DNA of 5,855 nucleotides. It comes from an uncultured Fluviicola sp. (GTDB lineage: Bacteria > Bacteroidota > Bacteroidia > Flavobacteriales > Crocinitomicaceae). The notes beneath the pieces are model-generated. The model searched no databases, was not told the origin of the DNA, and saw only the letters and a program-made list of their open reading frames with translations. The first letter of the stretch is position 1, and each line of letters starts with the position of its first letter. Below, piece by piece: positions 5,706-5,855 of this stretch. The DNA lies in assembly GCF_946478805.1 (NCBI RefSeq), contig NZ_CAMLDC010000041.1:1-5855 (forward strand). Reading direction: 5' to 3'. A program made the translations under genes and the position numbers.

Positions 5706-5855
5706 TCAATGCGGCCCATGCTCTTCCGGCTTGGCTTCCTTCGTTTCAGGCGCTTTCGTACCGAAATTACGCAGGAGGGGCCGGGCGAAGCTTCCGTCAA
5801 TGGCAACACTGTCGATCTCAATACCCGTGGCTTCCAGTTCTATGAAGGGATGGAA
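5706..5855 (-). CDS. 3' end of an unrecognised gene (C-terminal 49 residues)
   Basis: An open minus-strand frame enters from the window edge and stops with TGA at 5706-5708; the start lies outside. The visible residues run from FHPFIELEATGIEIDS through VAIDGSFARPLLRNFG to a charged tail rich in Lys, Glu, Pro and His ending EEHGPH. The alternating hydrophobic pattern of the first part suggests beta structure, and the tail is probably disordered. No cysteine, signal or membrane segment is visible. I do not recognise the family. The frame is trusted because it is open to the edge, its composition is protein-like and its stop sits properly beyond the hairpin. Confidence 0.6.
   Translation of the reverse strand, partial: FHPFIELEATGIEIDSVAIDGSFARPLLRNFGTKAPETKEAKPEEHGPH

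Overview
The window looks like chromosomal DNA from a member of the Bacteroidota, probably in or near the Flavobacteriales. Three things suggest this: a secreted protein ends in a type IX secretion (Por) C-terminal sorting domain, two genes have a perfect TAnnTTTG -7 box of the Bacteroidota sigma factor, and the leaders are A-rich without clear Shine-Dalgarno sequences. This placement is inference. No plasmid, phage or transposase gene is visible.

Layout from left to right. Positions 1-295 hold a 75-bp direct repeat in two copies 210 bp apart, containing an imperfect palindrome, and no convincing gene. Next is a minus-strand gene for an LpxR-family (DUF2219) outer-membrane lipid A 3'-O-deacylase (296-1201). 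A divergent spacer with an 11-bp tandem repeat and a promoter leads to a plus-strand gene (1509-2840) for a secreted peptide:N-glycosidase F-like protein with a type IX sorting domain. Terminator-like hairpins separate it from a second, paralogous LpxR-family gene on the minus strand (2954-3895). A second divergent spacer leads to a class II fumarase, fumC, on the plus strand (4144-5532). A 20-bp perfect hairpin follows, and the window ends inside the 3' end of an unrecognised minus-strand gene (5706-5855).

The genes do not form one operon, because strand alternates from gene to gene. The first three share a cell-envelope or surface theme: two predicted lipid A deacylases flank a secreted deglycosylase candidate. 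Whether they work together cannot be read from the sequence. fumC is a housekeeping TCA-cycle gene and probably unrelated. The strongest points for a second look are the PNGase F-like protein, which keeps the catalytic acids but changes two substrate-contact positions, the duplicated LpxR pair around it, and the two kinds of palindromic intergenic repeat at the window's ends.
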